NCBI GenBank assembly: GCA_947034895.1
Contig: OX344764.1
Coordinates: 56,463,348-56,527,347 of the forward strand
DNA from: Rhytidiadelphus loreus
Taxonomy: Eukaryota; Streptophyta; Bryopsida; Hypnales; Hylocomiaceae
DNA: 64,000 nt
Direction: 5' to 3'
In this document: in pieces, positions 24,491 through 36,420 of the stretch
Position numbering within the stretch: the stretch's first letter is position 1
How the letters are laid out: every line of letters starts with the position of its first letter
Translations under genes and position numbers: made by a program
The notes under the pieces: generated by a model
The model's input: the letters and a program-made list of their open reading frames with translations, nothing else
Databases searched by the model: none
What the model was told of the DNA's origin: nothing

Positions 24491-25116
24491 CATCAGTTTA
24501 GGGTTAAAAGAATGAGACTTAAAAGCAAGCTTAAAAGGGACCAGTGAAGGGCAGCTCTGCCTTTTTCCATACGCATCCGTGGAAAGAAATAAAAAATATG
24601 GGCAATTTCATTAAAATGGCGGTATTCCATGTGCCATTTGTACATGGAAGTTTGGCAAAGTGTGATTTTTGAAACAGAGGGGTGTGGATTTCTTTGTAGG
24701 ACTTGTAAGGAAGAAAGTGCCTTGAATTTTATATAGTTGTCCGAGTTTTGCATGATACTTCCTAGTGTGGGCGCGAGAGATGTCGACCTCTAGAATGGAA
24801 GGAAAGCAAACATTGGATTACATTTTGGTTAGGAGTCATGATGTGCAGAAGTTTTAGAAAATCTTTAGATTTGCATTGTTGAGGATCGTGAGGACCGCAA
24901 AGATTGAATTTGGAGTAGGGCCTAGAAGAATAAACGAGGCATGTGCGGGAACTTGATTTTTTGGACTTTAATAAAATTGGAGGGTACAAATGTCGATGAA
25001 CATGCAAATGAGCACCATTTCTTGCATCTTCTGCCACTCTACTGACTTCTATAGTGCACGGGAGCATTGTAAGCAACAAAAATTTTTTTACCAAGAGCCC
25101 TCCGCCCTAAAAAAAA
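24491..25116. other. Gap between elements A and C
   Basis: About 600 bp with no gene seen. The stretch near 24,607-24,630 (TTAAAATGGCGGTATTCCAT) recurs inverted near 54,223-54,245, so it belongs to a dispersed repeat. Confidence 0.5.
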
Positions 25117-28100
25117 TCAAGAGCCTCGCTGTTCGTCCTCTGCAATTCGACGTAAATGATCCACTGCAAATTGCACTTGCTGACGGGGGGCAATGAAATT
25201 GTTCCCATCATTCTTCTTTGGTTTCCACGATGCCATTATACTGTCCATAGAAATGTAGTCAGCCTTCTCGGCCGTACGATCAACCCTCCATCTGAAATTG
25301 GTCTTCGTGTCCCAGCCTGCGTACAATCGTTGAGGGTCCTTCGATGCTCCGCATGGGGTGTGCCATTGTACCAAAACTTCACGAAAGTGCTCCGCCGTTG
25401 GATCAAATTGCGGATTTTCAACTGCCCTAGCAAGCCACACGGGCTCTTCACAATCCAATCCGGGCCTCACAAAGAGGTAGAACCCCTCGCGGACATCGGT
25501 GACCACGTTGTATGCTGGTGGTGGCCTCCCCTCCAGAGTGCCAATGTAAGGATCATCCATGTCGACCTCCTCCCGCATCCTTCCATCTTGCATTAAATCC
25601 GTCGTAAGATCCCCGGGTTGTCGAGTTCGAGGCCAAAATCCATGCCTCAATTCATTGGATTGAGGAAGATCTTCTTCGGCGCCACTGCCCAAGGCATTTC
25701 TCACTCCGGTCCAGTACATGATCAGTGTGCAAGTCGGGCCTTGTACTCCAGTGGAGCGTCGTCTTGAGATATGTCCGTCCAATGTTGGATGTATCCATCG
25801 AATCCACGCAAAATCTCTGCTTCGTTGGTCATTTTCTTTGGAGCTACGCACGGCGGATCACCTTGGGGAAGGATCGGTTTGTGCTCTGCATCTTCCTTCC
25901 ATAACTTCAAGCCCGCTTTGGGCAACCACGGGATGTCTGTACATGCCAGTTTGTATTGCATAATTGGCCAGCCCTTGTCATCCATGAAGAATTTGTATTG
26001 CCTTCCGTTGGAGTGGCCCACGAGTTGCTGCTTCTTCATCCCAATAAACGGTTTGACGTAAGCTTTGAAATCGGGCACTTCTTCTACCAAGTGAGGAATG
26101 AAAGGAACTTGCTCCATTTTCATGTACGACTCCATCAACGACGGCAAAGTAGGATGGTCCTTTTCGCGGAGTTGTTGACTCCACCGACCGAATGACGCAT
26201 CCATGTCGTCGTGCGTGTGTCCCACAATCATGAAGGATACCACCACTTCTTTCACAATCCGCCTAGCCACCAAGAGGGACCAAAAACAAAAGACGTATCT
26301 GTTCTTGTTTTCCCTCCAGGAGTTGTCCATTTGAATGTGTAACACCGGTGGCAATGGTGTGGATTCGATAGGTGGAAACGGAATCTCTCCCAACGCATCC
26401 ACACAGATATCGCTACCATTCAGCAACGCCCGATACAATTGCGTGCTACCGGATCCGCGAAACAATGATCGTGAAGACTTTGTAGGGGGGTCCTCCAAAT
26501 CTCACAACAACTTCGCCACCGATCCCACTGTGAAGTTGCTGTCGCTTTTAAAGACATCCAAATTGTAGTGTGCGTACTTGCCATCCTCGTGTCCGTGTGC
26601 AAAAATTCCTGACACCTTCACGGGTAACTTCATGAATCCATCTAGTGCCTTTGTTTTTCTTGCCAATGCGGGACATGTTGTTTTTGAATGGTCCATCTTG
26701 TCGTGCATGATGGATAGCAGTTGCTTCGGTCGTAATCTAGACAACTGCCTACTGCGGTAGTAGGCATGCCGACACGCTTCCTGCAAGAACAAGTGCTTCT
26801 CAAAACGCCTTTGGATGCGACCATAGTCCTCTGACCCAGGTGCAAAAGATGCCCTCAATTGTTTCAAGTTGTCGCAAATGCTACATCTCGCAAACGAGTC
26901 ACCTCTTCCTTTGATGACGTATTCCGGAAAATGTTTTGTACGTATTTTACTAAAGCATGATTGCGACAAAGGGGACAGTCCGAGTTCCTCGTTCGCCTGC
27001 AAACAAAGCCGACCAGACAACCAGTAAAGTAAGTGACTTGTGCCTGAAATATGTTCCCACATTATTCCTTTTCAGAGAAATGGATGGAAAATGTAACACA
27101 AGGAGTTACATATTTCCCGAAATCTCTATGAATTACTTCAGGACTTCTTTACACTTGGACGGTTCTAGGTCCCTACTTTCAATAGACATGAACGGACCAT
27201 ACATTCTTCTATCATTTGATCGATAGCAAGTGACCGAGAGCTGTCTTTCATACTCAATGGAAACCCATGTGTGATGCCGAGTGCATGTCCCATTCCTACC
27301 TCATTCACACTCGCCAAGAACTGCTTCCATTCCGTACCCGATGGAAGAACTTTTAAGCCCACCCTTTCGCCGGTAGGCAACGTGCGAGACAAATGGGGCA
27401 TGTGGTCGGCCGCTGCTTCCAGTAATGAGCGCAAAGTCTCGATGCCCTGAACAGTGGCACTCCTCAATTTCGTCCTCTTCAGGTTGCCATGAGGACCACC
27501 TCTGACGCCGAAATCTGCCCTAGCCTTGTATCTTTCAAACGTGCGGAGAAGGATGTTGTGAAGAATCCGCCAAGCACGTAGACAAATGTCTATGCCCTCC
27601 ACGGTGACAAGCTTCTTCCCCCTTCCAACTTCTTCATGAAACGCTCTGTGCACATCCAGATTTTTGCTAGACTTGACTTTAAAGGACTGCATGTGCATTT
27701 CCGTGCGAAGCATACGGATCGTCGAAGGACGAAACTTCCAAATGCACTCCATGTCGCAGCAGAGTTCTGTGAAAACCTCTGCGATAGATTCATACGACAC
27801 CATCTGTGTCCTCCGATCCACCAATGCGGCAGCATGGGTTCTCCTATCGTAGCGGTACTTCCGAACGCCTGTCCTTTTCCGATTTCCCTGTAGCTCTTCA
27901 TCCATAGCAACTCGTTTACGAGCATGGTCGTACATACTAACATACCCATTTTGCCCGTGATAAAACACTTGGCGCATAGGCCAACGCAGACACATGTCCC
28001 CAGCATTGGGGTCCCCATTCCGAACTTCCAGTACAACAATGCCCACGTCGTCCTTACCCAACCTGTTCCTCCCATCAATGCAAGCGTTTGGATCGGCAGT

Positions 28101-28413
28101 GATGATGATCACTTCCGCGAAGTCCGAGCCGTCCGCGTGTCGTGCGAGTAGGGCCTTACCAGACCATCCGTCGCGAGTAATGCCTTCGCAATCCGGAATG
28201 GGACTAGTGTCCTCGTCCTCCGCGGCAACTGCCTCCAAGTCCACATCCTCCTCTTCACATTCTTCGAAACCCTGAGCGTCGAAGGATTCACGAATGACAT
28301 TTGCACGATGTAAGCGAAACGAAACGAAGACTTGCGAACGATAGAAAAATCAAGATGGGCTCGATAAAAAAACGCTGCACCTCGTCACCGTCGGATTCGC
28401 TAGAAGAAGTCAT
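25117..28413 (-). pseudogene. DUF7869-family mobile-element protein, one stop and one frameshift
   Basis: Exons: 28,413-28,381 (starts MTSSSESDGDE), 28,271-27,177 and 26,996 to 25,117, all joining in phase 0 with GT-AG sites. The middle exon has a region with ICLRAWRILHNILLRTF and PHGN..RTKLRS, usual upstream of DUF7869. The last exon has a CSICDNLKQLR zinc-like motif, then the DUF7869 core with LHIQMDNSWRENKNR and GHTHDDMDASFGRWS, an RNase H-like arrangement with conserved acids. A TGA at 26,502-26,504 interrupts the frame between KLL and DLEDPP (CGA to TGA would explain it). A one-base shift near 25,722-25,750 moves the reading to the frame ending at 25,117, where FYLFVRPGLDCEEPVWLARAV suggests a conserved C-terminal domain. 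The family is widespread in eukaryotic repeats; its reaction is not established to my knowledge. Function in transposition is inference. Confidence 0.7.
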
Positions 28414-28889
28414 ACGCCAGAACGAAGATTCCTGCAGTGGAATCGCGTGGAAGATATACTCAGGGCTGTTGACAGGATGGTCGCGGTCATAGAATGAAAT
28501 GTCAAAGAATTGGCAGGGGCCCACAGCTTGTACGAAGTAATTGCCGACGCGTGGCTGCCAGACGCGAAGGCAAATCAGATGACGTATAGGCACGAATCAA
28601 GTCTCTTGAAGAAACAATTCAAATCTCGGTATTCCATAAAGACAAAGATAAAAAAGAAAGTTTCATGTACATAACTACTGAGCGAAATGTCAGACAGTCA
28701 AGGGTACAGGCCAGAAAAATATGGTGACTGCCAATGCAAGAAGAAATAAACCGATTCGACAGATCAGAGCGCCCGCCATGAACACAACTAGACTCGGTCG
28801 TGTCACATAGGATAAACAGGATCAATGCTTGAAGTGCCCACTCACAATTGTTTCCAAGAAAGCTGTCGGGTCTCTGGTCTCTCCAATTC

Positions 28890-30074
28890 AGTTCAGAGCG
28901 CCCTCTCAGAACTGGATCCAACTTACTGATTGGCGAGACCGTGGCCAGGGAAATCCATATCAGAGCGGGCGCTCTGAACTGAATCGGACCGAAACCTGAC
29001 TAAGTCCACGTCTGCGAAAAATAGGTTTAGGGTGCCCTCTCTGAACTGGGTCCTTACAGATTGGCGAGACCGTGACCACGGAAATCCAAATCAGGGTGGG
29101 CGCTCTGAACTGAATCGGACCGAAAAATGACTAAGTCCACGTCTGCGAAAAATAGGTTTAGGGCGCCCGCTCTGAACTGGGTCCTTACAGATTGGCGAGA
29201 CCGTGACCACGGAAATCCAAATCAGGGTGGGCGCTCTGAACTGAATTGGACCGAAAAATGACTAAGTCCACGTCTACGAAAAATAGGTTTAGGGCACCCT
29301 CTCTGAACTGGGTCCTTATAGATTGGCGAGACCGTGACCACGGAAATCCAAATTAGGGTGGGCGCTCTGAACTGAATCGGACCGAAAAATGACTAAGTCC
29401 ACGTCTGCGAAAAATAGGTTTAGGGCACCCTCTCTGAACTGGGTCCTTACAGATTGGCGAGACCGTGACCACGGAAATCCAAATCAGGGTGGGCGCTCTG
29501 AACTGAATCGGACCGAAAAATGACTAAGTCCACGTCTGCGAAAAATAGGTTTAGGGCGCCCGCTCTAAACTGGGTCCTTACAGATTGGCGAGACCGTGAC
29601 CACGGAAATCCAAATCAGGGTGGGCGCTCTGAACTGAATTGGACCGAAAAATGACTAAGTCCACGTCTACGAAAAATAGGTTTAGGGCACCCTCTCTGAA
29701 CTGGGTCCTTATAGATTGGCGAGACCGTGACCACGGAAATCCAAATTAGGGTGGGCGCTCTGAACTGAATCGGACCGAAAAATGACTAAGTCCACGTCTG
29801 CGAAAAATAGGTTTAGGGCGCCCTCTCTGAACTGGGTCCTTACAGATTGGCGAGACCGTGACCACGGAAATCCAAATCAGGGTGGGCGCTCTGAACTGAA
29901 TCGGACCGAAAAATGACTAAGTCCACGTCTGCGAAAAATAGGTTTAGGGCGCCCACTCTGAACTGGGTCCTTACAGATTGGCGAGACCGTGACCACAGAA
30001 ATCCAAATCAGGGTGGGCGCTCTGAACTGAATTGGACCGAAAACTGACTAAGTCCACGTCTACGAAAAAAAGGT
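28890..30074. repeat. 131-bp tandem array built on P2-like palindromes
   Basis: Units begin at 29,026, 29,157, 29,288, 29,419, 29,550, 29,681, 29,812 and 29,943: eight exact 131-bp steps to 30,074, plus a more diverged unit from about 28,890. Each unit carries two degenerate P2 halves (a TTTAGGGCGCCCGCTCTGAA-like and an ATCAGGGTGGGCGCTCTGAA-like stretch). Shared variants (CTTATAG with AATTAGG; CTACG with AATTGG) recur every third unit, a 393-bp higher-order period. Confidence 0.95.
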
Positions 30075-30119
30075 TTAGGGCGCCCGCCCTGAACTCATTG
30101 CCGGCACAGTGTGGACCTC

Positions 30120-30240
30120 ACGATTCAGTTCAGAGCGCCCGCTCTGAATTGAAAAAGGCACCAATCACGAACGCGACTTTGGAGGCATCAAAAAGGTTCA
30201 GAGCGGGCGCACTGATCCATTCTGACGCCCCAAGTGGAAG
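30120..30240. repeat. P2 palindromes next to the 131-bp array
   Basis: A near-perfect P2 copy lies at about 30,126-30,150 (TTCAGAGCGCCCGCTCTGAA) and a reverse-type copy at about 30,197-30,217 (TTCAGAGCGGGCGCACTGAT). They mark the leader-side edge of element C's array. Confidence 0.8.
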
Positions 30241-31246
30241 ACAATACTAATATTGAAACCCGTCAAGGCACCCCCACTGACCTATGCGGGGCCCAACCAC
30301 TCCGGTCATTCACTATGGTCATGAGCACATGTGCAGCTTCAGGATAAATAACAAGTGAATGAACTATACTATCAAGAATGTTTTTGGATTTCGAGACACC
30401 ATCTTCACACGTCGATGATGCAACTATTGTGAATGCAGGAATCCAATTCTTAGGCTACACTAATCATGAGTTCAAGGAAAGCACGAAAAGGAATTGCGCT
30501 CATCACATGAATTCGGATTCCGAGAATTCATAATTCTAGGAAAAGGAAATCTAAGCTGTCCACTACGTAGTACTACTAGCCATTTGCGATTCAATCACTC
30601 GGGAATTGCAATTCGCGAAGACGCTATAGGCAAGCGCAATCAAGGAATCATTCAAACAATGGACCTCTAAATGAACGACTTCTACGCATGTACCAAGACT
30701 AAACCCTAATCGGTCTCAATGCACGAACGCGACATGAAATGCATGGAGTGAAAATCAATGGAAGCGTACCTCCAATTATCAAGGTCCGATTCGGTGGAGG
30801 TCCACCAGCAACAGAAATTCGAACTTCCCAACTTCCTACGCGCAAAGCTGCAAGACATGGAATTCACCGCAATAAAGCGCAAATAGACGAGGCTGTCGAA
30901 AATTGAAAATCAAACATCGAGCCTTTCAAGAGGAAAAAAATCAAAATGAAAAGCACCTTTCACTTCCAGGGTGATGAAGGAAGCTGAGCAAACGGAATGG
31001 AGAGGTCGACGGGTCAAACGCGAAGGCTGAGAAATCACCGTACACTTCAGTGGAGAACTGCCGAAGGTTGCTTCGCAACTTCTGTGTGTCTCCCAAAAAA
31101 AAGGCAGGAATACACTTTGACACCGGAAAACCTAAAACCGCCGATAATATGCGACGAAGAGGAAAGAGGACGCCAACCTCACACTGGAAGTGAAAGGTAG
31201 TTAATCCGATTTTAACGTAATTTTTAATTGTAAGTTGGAACTAATA
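30241..31246 (-). promoter_or_regulatory. Possible leader of element C
   Basis: About 1 kb without a gene, on the far side of the array from the DUF7869 gene, as in elements A and B. Short ORFs on both strands have no domain. The call rests only on position. Confidence 0.25.
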
Positions 31247-31572
31247 AGGTGGAAGCACCCCAAATCGACAGTTTAAATAATTCAGCATATTTGGAGACAA
31301 CATTTCAGGAAATTAACATTTTCGTGGTGTTCAAAAAAATGAAGAGGTTTCTGGGACTTTCAAAGTTTCAGTCCTCTAGACCACTGGAACCGTCCTGAAC
31401 GTGGACCCAAATCTGAATTCTGACAAATTCAGCACTTACCCAATCACAGTGAAGAGAGGAGAAAACGTTATGACACTTGTCAAAGACCATTCAATAAAAG
31501 CCCAGGGACGGTTTGATGTCCATCTAGGAACAGGGATTAGGTACAGGTGTCATATTGGGTGCTCCCACCTTA
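31247..31572. mobile_element. Small inverted-repeat element (MITE-like), about 325 bp
   Basis: The left end AAGGTGGAAGCACCC and the right end, reverse complement AAGGTGGGAGCACCC, form a 15-bp inverted repeat with one mismatch. No coding capacity. The duplication of the target is unclear because the right end abuts the TTAA of the next element. Confidence 0.65.
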
Positions 31573-31573
31573 A

Positions 31574-32375
31574 CCCCTAACTGCCTCATCGACCATATAT
31601 GGTCGATCTGAAATTTCAGGCTCATTTTGAAGTGGGCAGTTAAATTCGTTTGCCCGTTTTAAAATTGTTTTTGGGCAGTTTTTAGGGTTTACTATTCAAA
31701 ACTTTCATTTTTCACTGAAAAAGGTACATATTTGAGTGTTGAGAGGTCTCCAAAGCCATTTATGTCCGTTAATGGAAGAGTAAAGCTTGCTAATTTTACT
31801 TCATTTTTCAACTTTGAGCAATTTCACTTGATTTGAGATCTAAAAACTTTCACTTATTCATTTGCTTTGAAAATGGTCCCAATCGAAAGAGTGAAGTGTT
31901 TTCATGATTTTCACCATTGAAAATTTAAACAAGCAAGTCTTGATTTGGAGGAATTTGTGAATTATACTTATTAAAAAAATTGCATCTCAACAATTGCAAG
32001 GTGGATTGTGTAATGAGTTTAATAGCTTTTCAAGTGATATTAAGTTTTTTGAAAGGGTATTTTAGTGTGCTAACACAATTTGTAGTTGTTCATGTTACTT
32101 CTAATCCCAAAAAGCTTTTATGTGCAAATTTCTGAAACATTGTGGAGAGGGACAACATATTAAAAATAGAAAATGTACATTTCTCTTATTATAATCTCAC
32201 AACTCTTATGGAATTTTGCATTCAAAATTGGTGTACATACTAATAAGCAAGCTCTTTAAACATCCGTACGGTTAGATTTTGAAAAAAGATCATTTTGTTT
32301 CAATGGAGATAACTATAAGCCCATGTTCTTTTTTCATGGGAAAAACACACTTGAAAAGGCTTAGGCACTTAGGGG
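31574..32375. mobile_element. TTAA-flanked MITE, 802 bp
   Basis: TTAA at 31,570-31,573 and 32,376-32,379 brackets ends CCCCTAACTGCCT and, reverse complement, CCCCTAAGTGCCT (12 of 13 match). AT-rich, non-coding. TTAA duplication with CCC-starting ends is the hallmark of piggyBac-type elements, so this may be a non-autonomous relative; no piggyBac transposase is in the window. Confidence 0.7.
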
Positions 32376-32379
32376 TTAA

Positions 32380-32946
32380 CCCTGGAGCGCTCCGACGTCC
32401 ATTTTTTGGACGATGTACAGACTAAAATGGAGGTTTCTTTCTCATCACTGTTTGGATGAAAGTCATCTAATTTGTGGTGATACTTTGTCAAGTTTTTGGC
32501 CTATCTAATGGTTGGATTTGGTGTTACTAGAGTTCATATTTTTCTTAAATTATAAATGTGAAAGTTTATCAAGCCAAAAATTGCATTGATTTTTGTTCAA
32601 AACTGAGTTTGCAAGACTGAGGTCATAGATTTTAAGAACAAAAAAAATTCAAAAAATCACCCCATGAAGAGAACCTCATCTGGAATCCATTCCAACAAGT
32701 TTTACTCAAAAAATGATAATAGTCTGCTTGTAATTGAATTCAGAAGAAATTATGAATTTTTTTTTCCAAAATTTTGCAAAAAATATTGATGGTAGCATAG
32801 GTGAATCTAACCGCAGAGATGGAATCTGAAATTCATAATCTACAACTTTTACTTGTATATCATGTCCAAAATATTCTTCCAAATAGTACTTTATAATGAT
32901 TTTTCCCAAGTAGCCAATTATGGAGATGGATCCAGACGTTCTAGGG
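32380..32946. mobile_element. TTAA-flanked MITE, 567 bp, sharing a TTAA with its neighbour
   Basis: TTAA at 32,376-32,379 and 32,947-32,950. Left end CCCTGGAGCGCTCCGACGTC; right end reverse complement CCCTAGAACGTCTGGATCC, so the terminal repeat is imperfect. AT-rich, no gene. Confidence 0.5.
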
Positions 32947-32950
32947 TTAA

Positions 32951-34362
32951 ATTGAATTGATATGTATTTTGCATGATTTAGAAAGCGTCATGAACAATTG
33001 AAGTTGTCATTTGATCCATTCATTGTAGTTTCTATATTCTTTACAGCTACAGTCTACGTGCGTAATGAGCGACAGATGCACTTTTGGCTTATAAAATCGC
33101 CAAAATTTCATTTTCACTGCGAAAATTCTGAAAAACACACGGAATAAGAGCTCCTCTTCTTCCTCTAGCCATGAAAGTAAAATTACATACTTTTGGTTTC
33201 ACTGGCTTCTCAAAACAGGCCTATCTAATAGATATTATATAAAAAATCTATATATAAAGTTTAGAGTTCGCCAAAGGTGTACTCAATTTAATGAATACAT
33301 GCAATTCTGATGGCAATTGGACTATATTGTGGTCCTATAACAAATTATCAAAGTAAAAAATAGAATTAGCATAAATTAGTACTACTAGATTCTTGTATAT
33401 GAATGCTATATATTCTAATAGTGTCAAAAGTCAAATTGAATGTTCTAGCACAAAGCCACCTCATTTCATTAACTAGTATAGTACTAACTAGGTTTACTAA
33501 AAAAAAAACACTGTAGAATGCAATTTCTATAACAAGGACCAAAATTGTATCTTACACATATCTATCCGTGGGAACTTCTATTAGACTATTATAAGATTGA
33601 CTGTGTGGAATAGATTTCACCTTGTTCAACTTCCTCAGAACTTAACTTATAACCTTTGCTCTATTGGTTTTGACTTTCTAATCTTTTGTGATAAGGATAA
33701 TTATAAGTTAATGATGTACTAAAAATTATAAAAAAACAAATGAATGTTTCTACTCATTAAAAAAAAAATCAATAGAAAATAGATTCAAGAAATAGATTCA
33801 AGAAAATTGTTTGTGTTTTACGGTAGAATTGAAATACACCAATGTCTATTGTGAGGTTGTTGGAGCTTCAAAACTTGACCATGTGAACAACTTTCTTTTT
33901 CCAAATATAAAAATGGAGGTGAGAAAAAAATCCTAAAAAAATCCTAAAAAAATAATATTGTTCATAATTTTCATAATTTTCATGAAATAGATATGAATGG
34001 AATAAATCATAGATTCCCATGTACATATTAATAACTAAGTTACTAAATATTATGTGTACAATGTAGAAATTAAAGTAGAAATTCATTTAGAAAATAATGT
34101 ACTATATTGAGACTCGAGGTCCCGGTCCAATGACCATATTGTCTCCCAAAGGGAAAATGGTACTTTATGGGTTAATGTGTACAAACACTTTTAACATGAC
34201 ATTGTATCGTTCTTCATTGTCTGTAGAGCTTCCTTGGTCCTGTATGAGTTCATTATGAGTAATCCGACTTGTTGTGCATTATCCCATTTTTGTTAAATTT
34301 GGACTTCTAGAACCTTTTGGTCTTCTAAGCCTTCTATATTTAAAAGAGTTAAAATTAAGTAA
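32951..34362. other. AT-rich gene-free stretch
   Basis: No coding sequence supported: ORFs are short and made of AT-rich codons. GGGTTAAT near 34,170 may be the right end of a further TTAA-type element whose left end I could not find. Confidence 0.5.
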
Positions 34363-35264
34363 CCCCTAAAGGATCTGACTGTGTTTTTTGGTTGTATAGA
34401 AATTTTGGGTAGGTGCCTTCGAGTGGAAATTTTCATATTTGGGGCGAGAAGATCTTTCATACGCACCAAACTTCATTACATTTGGAAAGACAAATCAAAA
34501 GTTATAGCCTAATAGGTTACTTTCTATCATAACTGGGCAGTTTGGGCACATCAGAAAAAATCACTTTTTTCATATATAGAAATTTGAAATTGATTTTCTA
34601 GAGTTTCATATATTGGACAAGCTTTGGATCATGACATTAAGATCAATGAGTCAAAAGTTATGAGGATTTTTTGTTTGGGGGCAATTTTGGATTTCCTACT
34701 TAATACTCTAAAATAAACTTTGAAATCCTTTATCTTACCCCATTTTCAATATTTTGGGACAAGAATAAAATCGTAGGATGTAGATACATTATTAAAACTT
34801 TTAGACCATTGGGGTTGGAAATTTTCAATTCCATATTTAAATTGTAAATAATATAGTATTTTTAATCATTCTCTACTACTTATTAATTTTTTCCTATATG
34901 TTGTACTATTCCAAAGTATCTGAATTCTTCAAGCATGTGGCCAACTTGTCTAAGAAAACAAATCTAAGGAAGCACCACCATTTACGTCATTTTATTATTA
35001 AAAATGTGAGCTTGTGAAATGCAATTGCCCTTCTTTTCTTAGGGACCGGGTAAAAAAAAAGATGTTAGTTCATTTGAATGCTTATATCTTGCAATCCACC
35101 TGGTCGAAATGTTTGAAATTGCCACCACATGATTTTGATAGTACACAATACAAGATCCTATGGTAAAATATGTCCCAAAAAAAAAACCAAAATTTTGGTA
35201 CTTGTACTAGACATGGCGGTTTTGGAGCGTTTCTGGTGAATATATAGTGAATGTCCTTTAAGGG
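34363..35264. mobile_element. TTAA-type MITE, about 900 bp
   Basis: Left end CCCCTAAAGGATCTGACTG, right end reverse complement CCCTTAAAGGACATTC, followed by TTAA at 35,265-35,268; the left flank is GTAA, a mutated duplication. The interior (GGGTAGGTGCCTTCGAG, then GTCAAAAGTTATGAGGATTTT) matches the element at 38,322-39,259 and a fragment near 36,990-37,215. Confidence 0.65.
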
Positions 35265-35268
35265 TTAA

Positions 35269-36000
35269 TGAGCATCTCAAATCTCGGTAATTTTTTTAAA
35301 CCTTTCACTAAAAATAATTATGACAAGGAACTATATATAATGAAATCCAAAGAGATGAGGGGGAAGCAACATAATTTGGAGAAGATGTTAATGTATAGGA
35401 CATGTAGAATTTATGATCAAATTAAATGTTGAACCACTATAATAATCAATTTTAAGGTGGTGCTCAGAAATCATGTTCAGTTAAAACCCTGTATATAATT
35501 TAGACCATTGCACTTCCCAAAACCGTATAAATGGCGGTGACAATGAAGTGGAAAATAATACTTATGTCATAATCGTACGGAAGATGTATAATCCAAGACC
35601 AAATTTTATTTAATACCTTCTTATTTTTGGTTTTGGACATACAATTTGAAAACCATGAGTCAAACTCTATAGTTTATAGTAAGTTTGAAAACCATGAGTT
35701 GAACTCTATAGTTTACAACTTGAAAACCATCAGTCAAACTCTATAGAATTCCTTAAAGCGTGAGATTAAAGGATGACTATGAATGCTCCATTGCTTTTAC
35801 ATTATGAATCCTATTGATAGAATGGTACCAATGAATGCCTTCAATCATTGGAATGTACAACAATAATGCTCTTATTTGAAGCCATTCATGCTTGTAATCA
35901 TGCCTTAGGATGCCGAGAGGTGCATTAAGCGAGTTTTCAAGCCTCAAAAAGGCCGTTTCATCCCAATTCTATGAAGATTGTTCTGTTGCCCATAATATTT
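35269..36000. other. AT-rich gene-free stretch with a three-copy short repeat
   Basis: No gene. At about 35,645-35,750 a unit reading GAAAACCATGAGTCAAACTC is repeated three times with changes, each followed by TATAG. Confidence 0.5.
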
Positions 36001-36420
36001 AATAATTTAAAAAATTTAAAGAAATTAAAGAAATTTAAAGAAATTCAAAAATTGAAAGGAATACAAAAATTTAAAGAAATTTAAAGAAATTTAAAGAAAT
36101 TTTAAAATTTTAAAATTATTTTTTTTTTTTAAATTTAAAGAAATTAAAGAAATTAAAAGAAATTAAAGAAATTAAAAGAAATTAAAGAAATTTAAAGAAA
36201 TTAAAGAAATTTAAAGAAATTAAAGAAATTTAAAGAAATTAAAGAAATTTAAAGAAATTAAAGAAATTTAAAGAAATTTTAAAAATTTAAAGAATTCAAT
36301 AATTTAAAGAATTCAGAAATTTTAAAAATTTCAGAAATTTCAGAGATTCAGAAATTAAAGTTTAGAAATTTTAAAATTTTAGAAATTAAAATATTCAAAA
36401 ATTCAATTTGCAATTTATAA
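36001..36420. repeat. AT minisatellite of AAAGAAATTT-like units
   Basis: Nearly pure A/T with sparse G: AAAGAAATTTAAAGAAATTA units of 11-12 bp run across the block, interrupted by an A/T homopolymer near 36,110-36,130 and degrading into CAGAAATTT units at the right end. Confidence 0.9.

Larger units (their letters stand above)
25100..31200 (-). mobile_element. Element C: DUF7869-type element with an upstream palindromic tandem array
   Basis: In minus-strand order: an AT-mixed leader (about 31,200-30,250), P2 palindromes and a 131-bp tandem array (30,217-28,890), then a three-exon DUF7869 gene (28,413-25,117). The plan of leader, palindrome array and gene repeats that of elements A and B although the protein is unrelated. 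Termini and target-site duplication were not found, so the ends are approximate. Confidence 0.45.

Noticed and set aside
23966..24493. Minus-strand ORF of 175 codons in the element A leader
   Set aside because: Leu/Ser/Phe/Cys-rich composition typical of a chance frame, no counterpart in the element B leader.
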